Source: JAGMES01 sp023128035 | GTDB taxonomy: Bacteria > Bacillota > Halanaerobiia > DY22613 | DNA length: 16,327 nt | Reading direction: 5' to 3' | Assembly: GCA_030627905.1 (NCBI GenBank) | Contig: DAOVRZ010000121.1 | Span: 1-16,327, forward strand | Part shown: positions 1 through 9,284 of the stretch, piece by piece | How the letters are laid out: every line of letters starts with the position of its first letter | How positions within the stretch are numbered: position 1 is the stretch's first letter | Translations under genes and position numbers: made by a program | Notes under the pieces: generated by a model | Database searches by the model: none | What the model was told of the DNA's origin: nothing | The model's input: only the letters and a program-made list of their open reading frames with translations

Positions 1-3000
1 AGCAAGCTTGATCTTTGGATTCTCTACAATTGCTTTTAAGATATTCTCAAAATGCTCTACCATTCTTTGGATTGTGTTCTCTTTAAATAGCCCTGTACGA
101 TATTCTAAAGAACATTTAATCTTTTTAACTTCTTCTTCTGCCATTAAAGTCAAATCAAACTTGCTAATTTTATTATCATTATCATATGGTGTAAACTTTA
201 ATCCGTTTAATGAATACTCCTGATGTTCTATATTTTGTAGTACAAACATTACATCAAAGAGTGCATTTCTGCTTAAATCCCGTTTAAGGTCAAGTTTTTC
301 AACTAACATCTCAAACTGATAATCTTGATTTTCGTAAGCTTTTAATGCTCTATCTTTTATATCAGCTAAAAATCCCAGAAATGATTTGTCACTCTCTGGA
401 AAATTCCTCATTGCCAGAGTATTAACAAACATACCAATAATGTTCTCTAAATCTGCATGTGGTCTACCAGCTATTGGTGAGCCAACTATTATATCTTCCT
501 GTCCACTGTATTTTGACAATAGGATATTATAGGCAGCCAATAATACCATATACATAGTGGCTCCTTGCTCTTGAGCTATACTATTCAGTTTAGCTGTCAA
601 ATTTTCTCCTATTTCAAAGCTTAATTTATCTCCTTCATAGCTCATTATGGCTGGGCGTGAATAGTCTGTTGGTAGATTCAGTACTGATATTTCTCCTGCA
701 AAGATGTTTATCCAATATTCTTCCTGTTCTTTTATGCTCTCTGAATTAAATAAATCATTTTGCCATGCCGAAAAATCTTTATATTGAATTCTTAACTCTG
801 CCAATTCATTATCTTCATACATTTTCGCTACTTCACTTGTTAAAATATTTAATGATGTACCATCTGAAATGATATGGTGCATATCAAAGATTAATATAGC
901 AGTAGATTCACCTTTATTCTCAGAATCTATACAAATAGATGGTACATTAGTAATAATTCCAACTCTAAATAATGGTGCTTGACTTAAATCAAACGGTTTT
1001 ATGAAATCATTAATTAAAATATTCAAATTTATATCTTCACTATCTTCCATTACATTAAAATCAATCAAATTAATTTTAAAGTCTATATCGTTATGTACCT
1101 TCTGCTTGAGCTCCCCATCTACAACAACAAATGACGTTCTAAAAGATTCATGTCTTTGAATCAACTTCTTAAAAGCTAATTCAAAACGTTCAAAATCAAG
1201 ATTTCCAGTAATTTTTACTACTCCAGACATATTATAAGCAGTATTAATACCTTCCAACTGATTCAATAAAAATAGTCTTTTCTGAGCTGATGATACTGAA
1301 TAATACTCCCCCTCTTCAATTGGTTCAATATCAGAATAAATACTCTTTTCTGATGATTTAATACACTGAGCCAATTCTATTATCGTTGGAGTTTTAAATA
1401 TTTGTCCAATTGTCAGCTCTACATTCAATTCTTTAAATATTTTAGTAATCAGGGTCATTGCCTTTAAAGAATGACCACCTAACTCAAAAAAATTATCAGT
1501 AATTCCAATCCTCTCAACATCCAAAACATCCAACCATGTATTTATAAGCTTTTCTTCCAAAGGATTTGTTGGTGCTACATATTCTTTTTCTCCATCACTA
1601 CTAGCGTCTGGTTTAGGTAAAGCCTTTCTATCCACTTTTCCGTTCTGATTAATAGGGAATTTATCCAACCTTGTAAAATAAGATGGAATCATATAATCAG
1701 GTAAAACATTAGCAAGATATTGACGTAATTTAGAAGTACTTATCATTTCTAATGAAACATAGTATGCACAGATATATTTATCACCTTTATTATCTTCTCC
1801 TGCGACAACCATACTTTCTTTTATCGCTGCATGATTTGATAAATGAAAATCAATTTCACTTAATTCTATTCTGAGTCCCCTGATTTTCACCTGGAAGTCC
1901 ATTCTTCCCAAAAATTCAATATTACCATCAGGTAACCACCTTGTTAAGTCACCTGTTCTGTACATCCGTTCACCAGTCATTATCGGATTCTCTACAAATT
2001 TTTCAGCAGTCAATTCTGGTTTATTTAAATAACCTCTAGCCAGACCATCTCCAGATATGCATAATTCACCTAGTACACCTACAGGTACTAATTTATTATA
2101 TTTATCAAGAATGTATAATTGAGTATTACCTATAGGTTTACCGATTGGTATTGTTTTGCGTAATTCTAAATCAGTTGGGCAATCAAAGTAAGAAGCATAG
2201 ATAGTTGCTTCAGTTGGCCCATATAAGTCAAATATTCTCGTACCATTACTATGATGTAAGAGTTTATTAAACCTCTGTAACTGTTGTGGTTTTAGAGCTT
2301 CACCACTCGCAAATACATACCTTAAACTTTCCAATCTATCTAAACCAGAAAAATTCTCTAAATAATCCAAAAACGCATTCAACATAGAAGGAACAAAATG
2401 CATCGTTGTTACCTGATATTTTTCAATTGTCTTAATGATTATCTCTGGATCTTTTTCACCATTTGGCGTAAGGAAACATACTTTCGCGCCTACTAAAGAC
2501 CACCAAAATAGTTCCCAAACAGATACATCAAAAGTAAATGCCGTCATCTGAAGAATGACATCTTCTTCTACAAGCTGATATCTTTTTTGCATCCAGTTCA
2601 GTACATTAATTACAGATCTATGCTCGATCATTACACCTTTAGGCATACCAGTAGAACCAGAAGTATAAATTATATAAGCTAAATTTTTAGAATTTGTTAT
2701 ACATTCAAGATTGGATTTATCACCAGCATATAATTTATTATCCTTTAGATCTACTACCTCACATTCAACATCCATCTTATTTAATAAATCAGTTTGGGTT
2801 AATAATATACTTAAATTACTATCATCAAGTAAATAGTCTATTCGTTGTTCCGGATAAGCAGGAGAGATAGGAAGATAAGCTCCTCCAGCTTTTAAAATTG
2901 CCCATAAAGCAAGAGACATTTCTATTGATCTTTCTATCATAACACCAACTATCTCATCATTTTGCACACCTTTCTGCCTTAATACTCGAGCTAATTGATT

Positions 3001-4497
3001 TGATCTCACATTTAACTCACAATAAGTAATCTCCTGATCTTCAAAAACTACTGCTATTTTATCTGGTGTTTTTTCTGCCTGTTCTTCTAGTAATAAATGA
3101 ATGGATTTAGTTTTAGAATATTCTAACTTTGTAGTGTTAAAATCGTAAATTAATCTTTTCTTTTCTTCGTCAGATAACATTTCTATTTGAGAGATAGATA
3201 TTGTGGAATCAATAATAACTGCTTTAAAAATTTGTTCAAAATGATAAGCTAGTCTTTTAATCATTTCTATATTAAATAATTCTGAATTATATACAAAGTT
3301 TAATTTTATTCCTTCAAAAGTATCAATAATAAGAGTCAAATCATAATTAGTTCTTTCATGGGCAGTAAAGGTATTAATTCTTAAATTTGAATCCAGGCTA
3401 TCTAAAGGATAATTTTCAAAAACCACAATAGTATCAAATAAAGAATTCTCATTACCCATCTCACTATATGCTTTTATGTCTACCAAAGGTGTATTCTCGT
3501 AAGCTCGTCTTTTTTGCATATCTTCCCCAACATTCTTTAACAAATCAGAAACTTTAATATCCCCTTCACATTGAATTCTTAAAGGAATAGTATTTATAAA
3601 TAAACCAACTATATTTTCAATACCTAAAATTTCTTCAGGTCTTCCTGATACGGTAGTGCCGAACAAGACATCACTTGCATTATGGTATTTTTGTAATAAT
3701 ATTCCCCAGAGGGTATAAAATATAGCACCTACTGTCAAATTTCTTTCTCGACTCAGTGCTTCTAAACTTTCTTTTGAAGTTGTTGACAATTTTACAATGT
3801 ACTCTCCTTGTTCTAGATCAACTATTTCATTCTTCTGCGAACTTGGTAATGATGTCTTCAAATCAAATCCTTGTAAGTAATTTGTCCAATATTTTTCCTG
3901 CATATCTTTATCAAGTGTTCGAACCCATTTTAAATATTCTTTAAATTTAGCTTTAACAGGTCTGTGAGGAACTCTACCATGATCAAATTCATTATAAGTT
4001 TCAAAAAACTCTCTTAAAATAATACCATTACTCCAGCCATCATAAATTATATGATGATTATTAATAATAATTTCATAATTTGCTTCTGCTAATTTACATA
4101 AAGTAATGCGCAATAAAGATTCTGTTTCTAAATCAAACCTTTCTTTCCTATCTTCCTCTCTTATATTTTCCAGGATTACTTGTTTATTAACTTTATCTTC
4201 TACATCAAAAATATCAATAAACTTTACTGGAATTTCTACCTCTTTTAAAATAATTTGTATTGCTTTTTCTGTTTTTTTCCATTTAAAAACAGAACGTAAC
4301 ATCTCATTTGTTTTAACTACTGATTGCCAGGCTTTTTTGAATGTATCAACATTTATTGCTCCATCTACGTTTATTGAGATTTGCTCAATATAATTAGTAC
4401 TAACCTTATCATTTAAATAATGAAATAATATTCCCTCTTGCATTGAGCTAAGACTTAATATATCCTCTATGTCATGCTTTGATATTTTAGTAGTCAT
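1..4497 (-). CDS. Non-ribosomal peptide synthetase, C-A-PCP-C..., 3' end beyond window
   Basis: Open frame of 1,499 codons with no stop, running off the left edge. ATG at 4497 has a strong Shine-Dalgarno (AAGGAGG, 4505-4511). Domains: condensation about 5-450 (HHIIYDG at 148-154); adenylation about 470-955 (A3 motif YTSGSTGMPKG at 611-621, YGPTE, TGDL, NGKVDRK); carrier protein about 975-1045 (GGHSLKA, Ser1010 as phosphopantetheine site); second condensation about 1065-1490 (HHIISDG from 1207). The window ends where the next adenylation domain should begin. Aligned by eye to GrsA, the pocket code is D-V-W-H-F-S-L-I-Y-K, close to the serine code DVWHLSLIDK, so the first module probably loads serine (inference). 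There is no epimerase. The N-terminus (LSSMQEGILFHYL after a short charged leader) resembles acceptor communication regions of NRPSs that receive a chain from another synthetase. A lipo-starter condensation domain is the alternative. Product unknown. Confidence 0.95.
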   Translation of the reverse strand, partial: MTTKISKHDIEDILSLSSMQEGILFHYLNDKVSTNYIEQISINVDGAINVDTFKKAWQSVVKTNEMLRSVFKWKKTEKAIQIILKEVEIPVKFIDIFDVEDKVNKQVILENIREEDRKERFDLETESLLRITLCKLAEANYEIIINNHHIIYDGWSNGIILREFFETYNEFDHGRVPHRPVKAKFKEYLKWVRTLDKDMQEKYWTNYLQGFDLKTSLPSSQKNEIVDLEQGEYIVKLSTTSKESLEALSRERNLTVGAIFYTLWGILLQKYHNASDVLFGTTVSGRPEEILGIENIVGLFINTIPLRIQCEGDIKVSDLLKNVGEDMQKRRAYENTPLVDIKAYSEMGNENSLFDTIVVFENYPLDSLDSNLRINTFTAHERTNYDLTLIIDTFEGIKLNFVYNSELFNIEMIKRLAYHFEQIFKAVIIDSTISISQIEMLSDEEKKRLIYDFNTTKLEYSKTKSIHLLLEEQAEKTPDKIAVVFEDQEITYCELNVRSNQLARVLRQKGVQNDEIVGVMIERSIEMSLALWAILKAGGAYLPISPAYPEQRIDYLLDDSNLSILLTQTDLLNKMDVECEVVDLKDNKLYAGDKSNLECITNSKNLAYIIYTSGSTGMPKGVMIEHRSVINVLNWMQKRYQLVEEDVILQMTAFTFDVSVWELFWWSLVGAKVCFLTPNGEKDPEIIIKTIEKYQVTTMHFVPSMLNAFLDYLENFSGLDRLESLRYVFASGEALKPQQLQRFNKLLHHSNGTRIFDLYGPTEATIYASYFDCPTDLELRKTIPIGKPIGNTQLYILDKYNKLVPVGVLGELCISGDGLARGYLNKPELTAEKFVENPIMTGERMYRTGDLTRWLPDGNIEFLGRMDFQVKIRGLRIELSEIDFHLSNHAAIKESMVVAGEDNKGDKYICAYYVSLEMISTSKLRQYLANVLPDYMIPSYFTRLDKFPINQNGKVDRKALPKPDASSDGEKEYVAPTNPLEEKLINTWLDVLDVERIGITDNFFELGGHSLKAMTLITKIFKELNVELTIGQIFKTPTIIELAQCIKSSEKSIYSDIEPIEEGEYYSVSSAQKRLFLLNQLEGINTAYNMSGVVKITGNLDFERFELAFKKLIQRHESFRTSFVVVDGELKQKVHNDIDFKINLIDFNVMEDSEDINLNILINDFIKPFDLSQAPLFRVGIITNVPSICIDSENKGESTAILIFDMHHIISDGTSLNILTSEVAKMYEDNELAELRIQYKDFSAWQNDLFNSESIKEQEEYWINIFAGEISVLNLPTDYSRPAIMSYEGDKLSFEIGENLTAKLNSIAQEQGATMYMVLLAAYNILLSKYSGQEDIIVGSPIAGRPHADLENIIGMFVNTLAMRNFPESDKSFLGFLADIKDRALKAYENQDYQFEMLVEKLDLKRDLSRNALFDVMFVLQNIEHQEYSLNGLKFTPYDNDNKISKFDLTLMAEEEVKKIKCSLEYRTGLFKENTIQRMVEHFENILKAIVENPKIKLA

Positions 4498-4600
4498 CAA
4501 AATTCCTCCTTTTATTTGAATTTTTTAGCTTTTATCCCAATATAAACCTGGTAACTTTATTTTTGTAAAAAAAAATTATAATTATGGTTGATATACATTT

Positions 4601-4629
4601 ATTGTATTATAAAAGTCTTTTATTGTCAA
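4601..4629 (-). promoter_or_regulatory. Sigma-A-type promoter of the NRPS gene
   Basis: Minus strand TTGACA (4624-4629), 17 bp, TACAAT (4601-4606). It sits about 100 nt ahead of the NRPS start codon, after the terminator of the preceding gene. The near-consensus match suggests housekeeping transcription rather than sporulation-sigma control. No operator is evident. Confidence 0.75.
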
Positions 4630-4750
4630 CCACGCTTATTTTTGTTAACAACGTATTATTGTAGTGAAACATTTAACTACGAATGTATTTTCAATTAATC
4701 TGAAATTGTTTTTATTATTTATTTTTCTTTATGTCTATGTTATAATCTAT

Positions 4751-4791
4751 TAAAAAAATAGCTCACCATCTCTTAAAAAAAGATGATGAGC
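4751..4791 (-). terminator. Rho-independent terminator after the sipL-like gene
   Basis: Arms 4761-4771 and 4781-4791 form an 11-bp stem (one G-U pair) with a 9-nt loop, followed on the minus strand by T7. It lies 100 nt past the sipL-like stop and before the NRPS promoter, so the two genes should be separate transcripts. Confidence 0.85.
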
Positions 4792-4799
4792 TTAAAGTC

Positions 4800-4824
4800 G
4801 AGATAATAACTGCGTTATTATCTC
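4800..4824. repeat. Perfect 11-bp inverted repeat, 3-nt spacer
   Basis: GAGATAATAAC, TGC, GTTATTATCTC. Short outer arms (CTTAA at 4791-4795, TTAAG at 4825-4829) can extend it imperfectly. It has no T-tract of its own and sits directly ahead of the terminator at 4751-4791, in the 3' untranslated part of the sipL-like transcript. Possibly a 3'-end stabilising hairpin or an operator; role unknown. The rest of the 4498-4890 gap holds nothing else I can identify. Confidence 0.6.
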
Positions 4825-4890
4825 TTAAGTTTAACAACTTTAGAAGGATATATGAACTCCCACTGAAATTTTGGAATTATTCTAGTACTT

Positions 4891-6471
4891 TCATCTCATA
4901 GAATTTATAAGAGCTTTTGGGATGGTTATTTTTTGATTTATTTCTAATTTATCGGGATTTTCTAGATTATTATATTCAGCCAAAACATCCATACTTACCT
5001 TATATCGACGAGCAATCTTCCAAAGAGTATCTCCTTTTTGAACTACATATATAAGATAAGACGGCGGACATAATTCGTCAACTATTGGCGAGACTTCGAC
5101 CAGATCAACAACACATTCAACTTCTATCATACTAGTTATTTTAGCTAATTTTTCTAAAATCATATTTACTTCTAACGTTCTGGCATTGAGAACTTGACAA
5201 GAAGTACGTTTAACTTCGACTTCTACATAGACATCCATACCTTCTTCACAATTTTCAATAGGAATATAGTTATTAAAATCAAAATACTCTTTTAGGGAAA
5301 CAGTAACTTCATCATGACAATAATCTTCGTCTGCTACATAATACGCTGTACCTTCTATATTCCCTTCTACTACAACGCCACCATCATTAATCATACTAGT
5401 CAAATCTTTTACTCGACTATAACAAAGAAGAATTCTTTTCACATCAGATCTGGTTGGAGGAATATTAATCCGATGAACAATAGCATCTCTAACCCTATTT
5501 CGGCCAATCACTTCTTCCATCATGTATGTAACTTTTTCTGTATCAACCTTATCATTTAAAATGTCAGTCACTACTGTTAAACGACGAGGTTTAGTAAGTT
5601 TTACATAACATTCTACCTGACCAACAATCCGAATTTTATCATCTGCTATTTTTTGTAAATTCAACTCGATCAGTTTATAATTTCCGTAAACATTCATTCC
5701 AGGTTGAGCACCATAAAGATCAATCGTATGGCTAAACTCAATCCGTTCATCTAAGATCTGAATTCCTTCTTCCTCTGATTTATAAAGAACTCTAATCTCC
5801 ATTACTCCTTCACAGGCCACAGAATGTTCCATCGTCTTATATTCTGTCTGAATAACCTCTCCAGTAATAGATAAGAGATTCTCGGTTCCAGGGAAACTAT
5901 CTATCGTAACTTCTCTAGAAACTGTCCCCCGAATACATTCATCACCAACCCATTCTTCAATTCTAAGATGTTCTGTAATAACCTCTTCTTCAGGAAGCCC
6001 ATTAACCTCACTGATACACTGAAAATCTCTTATTTCACTGACAGAACAGTATTTGATTAAAGTAATTGCAACCTCTAAAACATCAGTCTCCAGAACTTCA
6101 AAAGTTATATCAGCAACACGAATATTCAAGAAAACATTCATTCCAGGTTCGGCTTCAGAAATATCGACAAAATTCTCAAACTCAATTTTGGCATCCTGAT
6201 AATATGTACCAATATAGTTTTGATCATCATCATCTACTTCTTCTACATTGTACATAATCTCTATATGGAGCACTCCATTAATCTCTACACCACCATCAAC
6301 GATCATTGCTTTCATATCTTTAACCTTAGCTTTTACATCCAATATTTCATTTACCTGACCATCAGTCTTGTGATTCATTAGCTCAATGTCGCCTGAAACT
6401 ACGTCTTTGACCATTTCCCGAGCAAGAACTACTTCTGCTTTAACTCTTTCTTCTTTAAATTTAATAGCCAA
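4891..6471 (-). CDS. sipL: SipL-like spore coat morphogenesis protein (three SPOCS + LysM)
   Basis: 526 aa with three SPOCS/DUF3794 units (about 30-140, 185-300, 335-445), each with a Gly-Met turn such as EAEPGMNV, GAQPGMNV or CEEGMDV, then a C-terminal LysM (about 475-519, YVVQKGDTLWKIARRYKV). This order and length match SipL of Clostridioides difficile, which works in the mother cell and binds SpoIVA through its LysM to localise the coat; it is the functional counterpart of Bacillus SpoVID. TTG start: AAAGGAGG at 6480-6487 lies 8 nt upstream and no better ATG is in frame. It lacks the HKQ-FF-D signature of the paralogues at 9285 and 11137, so it is a distinct subfamily. No clear promoter was recognised in 6480-6640, although SigE control would be expected. 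Symbol given by architecture; orthology not tested. Confidence 0.85.
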   Translation of the reverse strand: MAIKFKEERVKAEVVLAREMVKDVVSGDIELMNHKTDGQVNEILDVKAKVKDMKAMIVDGGVEINGVLHIEIMYNVEEVDDDDQNYIGTYYQDAKIEFENFVDISEAEPGMNVFLNIRVADITFEVLETDVLEVAITLIKYCSVSEIRDFQCISEVNGLPEEEVITEHLRIEEWVGDECIRGTVSREVTIDSFPGTENLLSITGEVIQTEYKTMEHSVACEGVMEIRVLYKSEEEGIQILDERIEFSHTIDLYGAQPGMNVYGNYKLIELNLQKIADDKIRIVGQVECYVKLTKPRRLTVVTDILNDKVDTEKVTYMMEEVIGRNRVRDAIVHRINIPPTRSDVKRILLCYSRVKDLTSMINDGGVVVEGNIEGTAYYVADEDYCHDEVTVSLKEYFDFNNYIPIENCEEGMDVYVEVEVKRTSCQVLNARTLEVNMILEKLAKITSMIEVECVVDLVEVSPIVDELCPPSYLIYVVQKGDTLWKIARRYKVSMDVLAEYNNLENPDKLEINQKITIPKALINSMR

Positions 6472-6586
6472 CTCCTCTTCCTCCTTTCGTATATCCTATA
6501 AAATCGAGATAGGCAAAAATTTGCTTTTACACTAATATATATAGCCCCTGTTTAAAAAATATGCCATAACTCGTATAATTTTTTGC

Positions 6587-6614
6587 ACCATAATAAAGAT
6601 TTGAGCATATGATA
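6587..6614 (+). promoter_or_regulatory. Candidate SigK-type promoter for the 136-aa gene
   Basis: AC at 6587-6588, 17 bp, CATATGATA at 6606-6614 fits the Bacillus SigK consensus AC-N17-CATAnnnTA. It ends 30 nt before the start codon. A sigma-A reading (TTGCAC with a 19-bp gap to TATGAT) is poorer. Prediction from pattern only. Confidence 0.45.
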
Positions 6615-6644
6615 TAGAATAATGTATTTGGGGAGGGACTAATT

Positions 6645-7055
6645 ATGCCTTTTGGTTACTCAGAAAAAATCTTTTCCCGTCCAGCTGTTGAATATATCCC
6701 CTTACTTCCACTTGAATCACATAGTATCGAAAAAGATTTATTTTTTAAAAAACCTAAATTAATCTTAATACAAAATAATGAATCGAATGGCTCAGTATTA
6801 TTAAAAGAATTATTACCAGAATTTTCTATAATTACTGAGGAAGAGTTAGGTTTAGCAGTAATTAACGCTAGTTTTGAAACAATCAAATATCGTGGGAATT
6901 ATATTTCAGTTGTTATAAAAAATTCTCCTGGGTATCATCAAACAATAAAAATTGCAACCCGCTATTTTTATAAATCACATTTAATATTTGTACTTATTGA
7001 TAAGAACGGAAAAATCTATAGTCAATCACGTTTCAATACCCCTAATAAACGATAA
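6645..7055 (+). CDS. Hypothetical protein, 136 aa, within the spore-coat island
   Basis: Not recognised. ATG at 6645 is preceded by GGGGAGGG (6630-6637) at a 7-nt spacing, and a SigK-like promoter lies just upstream, so it is probably real. The product is soluble, without signal peptide or membrane helix. It has a Pro/Leu-rich N-terminal stretch (about 14-24), a central part rich in Ile and Glu, and a C-terminal half (about 80-128) that looks like alternating beta strands (YISVVIKN, LIFVLIDKNGKIY), ending in a basic tail. It is the only plus-strand gene in the window and divergent from sipL. Its last 34 bp overlap the 3' end of the convergent gene 7022-9178. Location and promoter suggest a spore-surface component made late in the mother cell; no function can be assigned. 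Confidence 0.7.
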   Translation: MPFGYSEKIFSRPAVEYIPLLPLESHSIEKDLFFKKPKLILIQNNESNGSVLLKELLPEFSIITEEELGLAVINASFETIKYRGNYISVVIKNSPGYHQTIKIATRYFYKSHLIFVLIDKNGKIYSQSRFNTPNKR

Positions 7056-9178
7056 CTCATCTCTAATCCAAAAGAAAGTTTCATTTTTCTTGATTTTTGA
7101 GGATGACCCTCTAACATATACTCATAATCTTTAATAAATGCACATACTCGAGGTATAACTCGAAACGTTTGATAAAGTTCATCCTCTAATGAAACTTTCT
7201 CTGTTATCTCCACTGGAACAGTCAATACCTTCTTCTTCTGACGTCCCCATATATTTAAATATTTGATCTTAATCTCCGCCTCTCCAACCAATTTCAACTC
7301 TTCTCCCGATAATTTAATCTGATAATCTCTTAAGAACAACTGTAAATCCTCAATCACCTTTACTTGTTGAAAAAAAACCTTATCGCTAATCGATATTCTA
7401 TAACTTAAGTTTTTCGCAACACTCCCCATCTGTAAAATTGGTCTTAAGCTTTCTTGAAAAACACCTTCACTTACTCCTATCACCAATTTTTCTTCTCGTT
7501 TTTGAAAAACTTGATAATCAATATTTATCAAATATTGAATTCGAATTAAACTACCATCCTCAAGCATCTCCTGATCTAGCACTTGAACTCCAGGATCAAC
7601 AATGATACTTAGATTCAATAAGGTCTTATTACAAGGCAAAAAACGATAAAAAGAAAATTGTTTGGAAATATGCATTTCGCCTTCCTGAGTTAAATAATAA
7701 ATCGCCAATTCTCCTTCTCCCTTAACCACCCAACCCCCCTGAACAGTTCTAATCTGACAACCTTTAATTCTGCTATCTATTCTTAAAATTTGACTGGCAT
7801 ATCTAAGTAAATAAACCTTTTCCGAATCTTCAAAAAAAATTTGATCCGCATCAATCAATTCATTAACATAAAATTTTTCTTGGTTTACTTCTTCTAATTC
7901 TCCTGATACAGCGGTGATCACCGAATCTAAAAATTGATAATAAAAAAAACCTTGATAATCAATCATAGTTTCCATGACTAACTTCTCATTTTGAAATTCC
8001 CAAGCTGGAATGGTAATTATGGGATCCATCTGCCAAAATCCTTTTATTTCGATATCAAAATTTTTTAGTTGGATTCTTTTATTAATCCTTTTTAACCATT
8101 GATGGGAGCATTCCTTTCCTTGAACTGTGATATAAATAAGGGTATATTCTAGTTCACCGCTTAAAAGAAGGTTCTCCTTTGTCTGTTCTATCTTTAACTT
8201 TTTAAATTCACAGTAAATTTTAATTACTTCTTTTATCAATAACACCTTTAGCTCAATAACTTCTTTAACCATCTGGTTATCTCTCAGCATCTGGCTAACA
8301 TTTTCCACCTGTATAGTTTTCAACTCAATATCATCAGATAAAGGACATGTAGTTAATTCTCCCGTATAATAGTTGTATTCTTTTTTTTGTAATAATTGAA
8401 CTGTACAATGATATAACACCATTAATTCTCCATCTTCTAAAATTAAATCACCTAGACTGATGGTAAGTAATGTTTCATCTGACTTTCTACTCATCTCTTC
8501 AGAAATTGGAAGAAAGAAATTTTCTTTTGCCTCAAAAAAAAAGGTTGCCATTTTTTGCTGATCAGTTACATACTCTCCTTGAAATGAAGAAAAAATATCT
8601 ATAAGACAACCATTATTAATCAATTCGACTTTATGATTTTTAATTAAACCAACCACTTTCGAAACTATAAAAAAATCTTCTGGCAGTATAATAGGGTATA
8701 TTTTTAAAAAACTCTCCTTAAATTTTCCTACTTTTTTCAAAAAAAATCCCGATTTTTTTTGAAATTCTTTAATCAGGTTACGATAACACTCTTTAACCTG
8801 ATATTCAGCCAAAACCAATTTCATTTGAAATTGCTGTTTTAAAAAAACCTGTCCTTTCGTACGAATTAAATGGTGTTGAATCTTTTCAATGCTAACTTCA
8901 ATCTCGAAATTCAATAAATTTGTTTCCTTAATATCAGAAAGGGGAACTAAATAAGTAAAACAATAAATCTGGCTTATGGTTTCTTGCTTAAAACTCATAT
9001 CTTCAAGAATTGAACCACTTATCATTAGTCCATCTGATCTTAGATATTTTTTAACCTCCTTAATTTCGGCATTCAGATTAATATTCTGTTCCACTGAAAG
9101 GTTTAGAGGCAGCTCAAAATTAAGAACAAACTGATAGTTAACTAAATTCACTAATTTTTCTACACAAATCTGTTCCAA
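7022..9178 (-). CDS. Divergent SPOCS/DUF3794-like repeat protein, 718 aa
   Basis: Five degenerate beta-rich modules can be made out (about 10-130, 195-300, 305-425, 430-545, 600-710). Each runs as a strand of the type (L/V)xGExExxIxYL, a basic or aromatic segment, and a strand ending in a run such as LSFGLEMSYRLL. The HKQ-FF-D and GAEPG signatures of the neighbours are absent, so the SPOCS link rests on overall pattern and context. No signal peptide or membrane segment. Rich in Lys, Glu, Ile, Leu and Phe, unlike the more Val- and Asp-rich paralogue at 11137. TTG start with AAAGGAGG 8 nt upstream. It lies between a sipL-like gene and two clear SPOCS genes, behind a terminator and with a SigE-like promoter of its own, which suggests a coat-assembly role (inference). 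Confidence 0.75.
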   Translation of the reverse strand: MEQICVEKLVNLVNYQFVLNFELPLNLSVEQNINLNAEIKEVKKYLRSDGLMISGSILEDMSFKQETISQIYCFTYLVPLSDIKETNLLNFEIEVSIEKIQHHLIRTKGQVFLKQQFQMKLVLAEYQVKECYRNLIKEFQKKSGFFLKKVGKFKESFLKIYPIILPEDFFIVSKVVGLIKNHKVELINNGCLIDIFSSFQGEYVTDQQKMATFFFEAKENFFLPISEEMSRKSDETLLTISLGDLILEDGELMVLYHCTVQLLQKKEYNYYTGELTTCPLSDDIELKTIQVENVSQMLRDNQMVKEVIELKVLLIKEVIKIYCEFKKLKIEQTKENLLLSGELEYTLIYITVQGKECSHQWLKRINKRIQLKNFDIEIKGFWQMDPIITIPAWEFQNEKLVMETMIDYQGFFYYQFLDSVITAVSGELEEVNQEKFYVNELIDADQIFFEDSEKVYLLRYASQILRIDSRIKGCQIRTVQGGWVVKGEGELAIYYLTQEGEMHISKQFSFYRFLPCNKTLLNLSIIVDPGVQVLDQEMLEDGSLIRIQYLINIDYQVFQKREEKLVIGVSEGVFQESLRPILQMGSVAKNLSYRISISDKVFFQQVKVIEDLQLFLRDYQIKLSGEELKLVGEAEIKIKYLNIWGRQKKKVLTVPVEITEKVSLEDELYQTFRVIPRVCAFIKDYEYMLEGHPQKSRKMKLSFGLEMSYRLLGVLKRD

Positions 9179-9201
9179 ATGCCTCCCCTCCTTTCTCTAT
9201 A

Positions 9202-9230
9202 AATGTATGCCATTATAATAAAAAAAATGA
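9202..9230 (-). promoter_or_regulatory. Candidate SigE-type promoter of the 718-aa gene
   Basis: Minus strand CATACATT at 9202-9209 equals the SigE -10 consensus CATACANT. TCATTTT (9224-9230), 14 bp upstream, is one mismatch from TCATATT. The start point would fall about 15 nt before the ribosome site. The -35 is embedded in the T-tract and stem of the preceding terminator. Confidence 0.45.
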
Positions 9231-9257
9231 ACGGGTAAGTTTTCACCTCACCCGTTC
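9221..9257 (-). terminator. Rho-independent terminator after the membrane-anchored SPOCS gene
   Basis: Arms 9229-9236 (GAACGGGT) and 9250-9257 (ACCCGTTC) form an 8-bp GC-rich stem with a 13-nt loop, followed on the minus strand by A then T7. It is 28 nt past the stop at 9285. Confidence 0.85.
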
Positions 9258-9284
9258 TTTAGCTTATAATATAATCTCAAAATA

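Noticed and set aside
3756..4393. Plus-strand open frames of 62 and 95 codons inside the NRPS
   Set aside because: Antisense to a well-conserved condensation domain; no ribosome sites; Ser/Phe/Leu-rich composition typical of reverse-frame shadows.
6480..6640. Promoter for the sipL-like gene
   Set aside because: A few TATA-like strings (for example CATATTTT or TATATT on the minus strand) exist, but none has a matching -35 at the right spacing for sigma-A, SigE or SigK.
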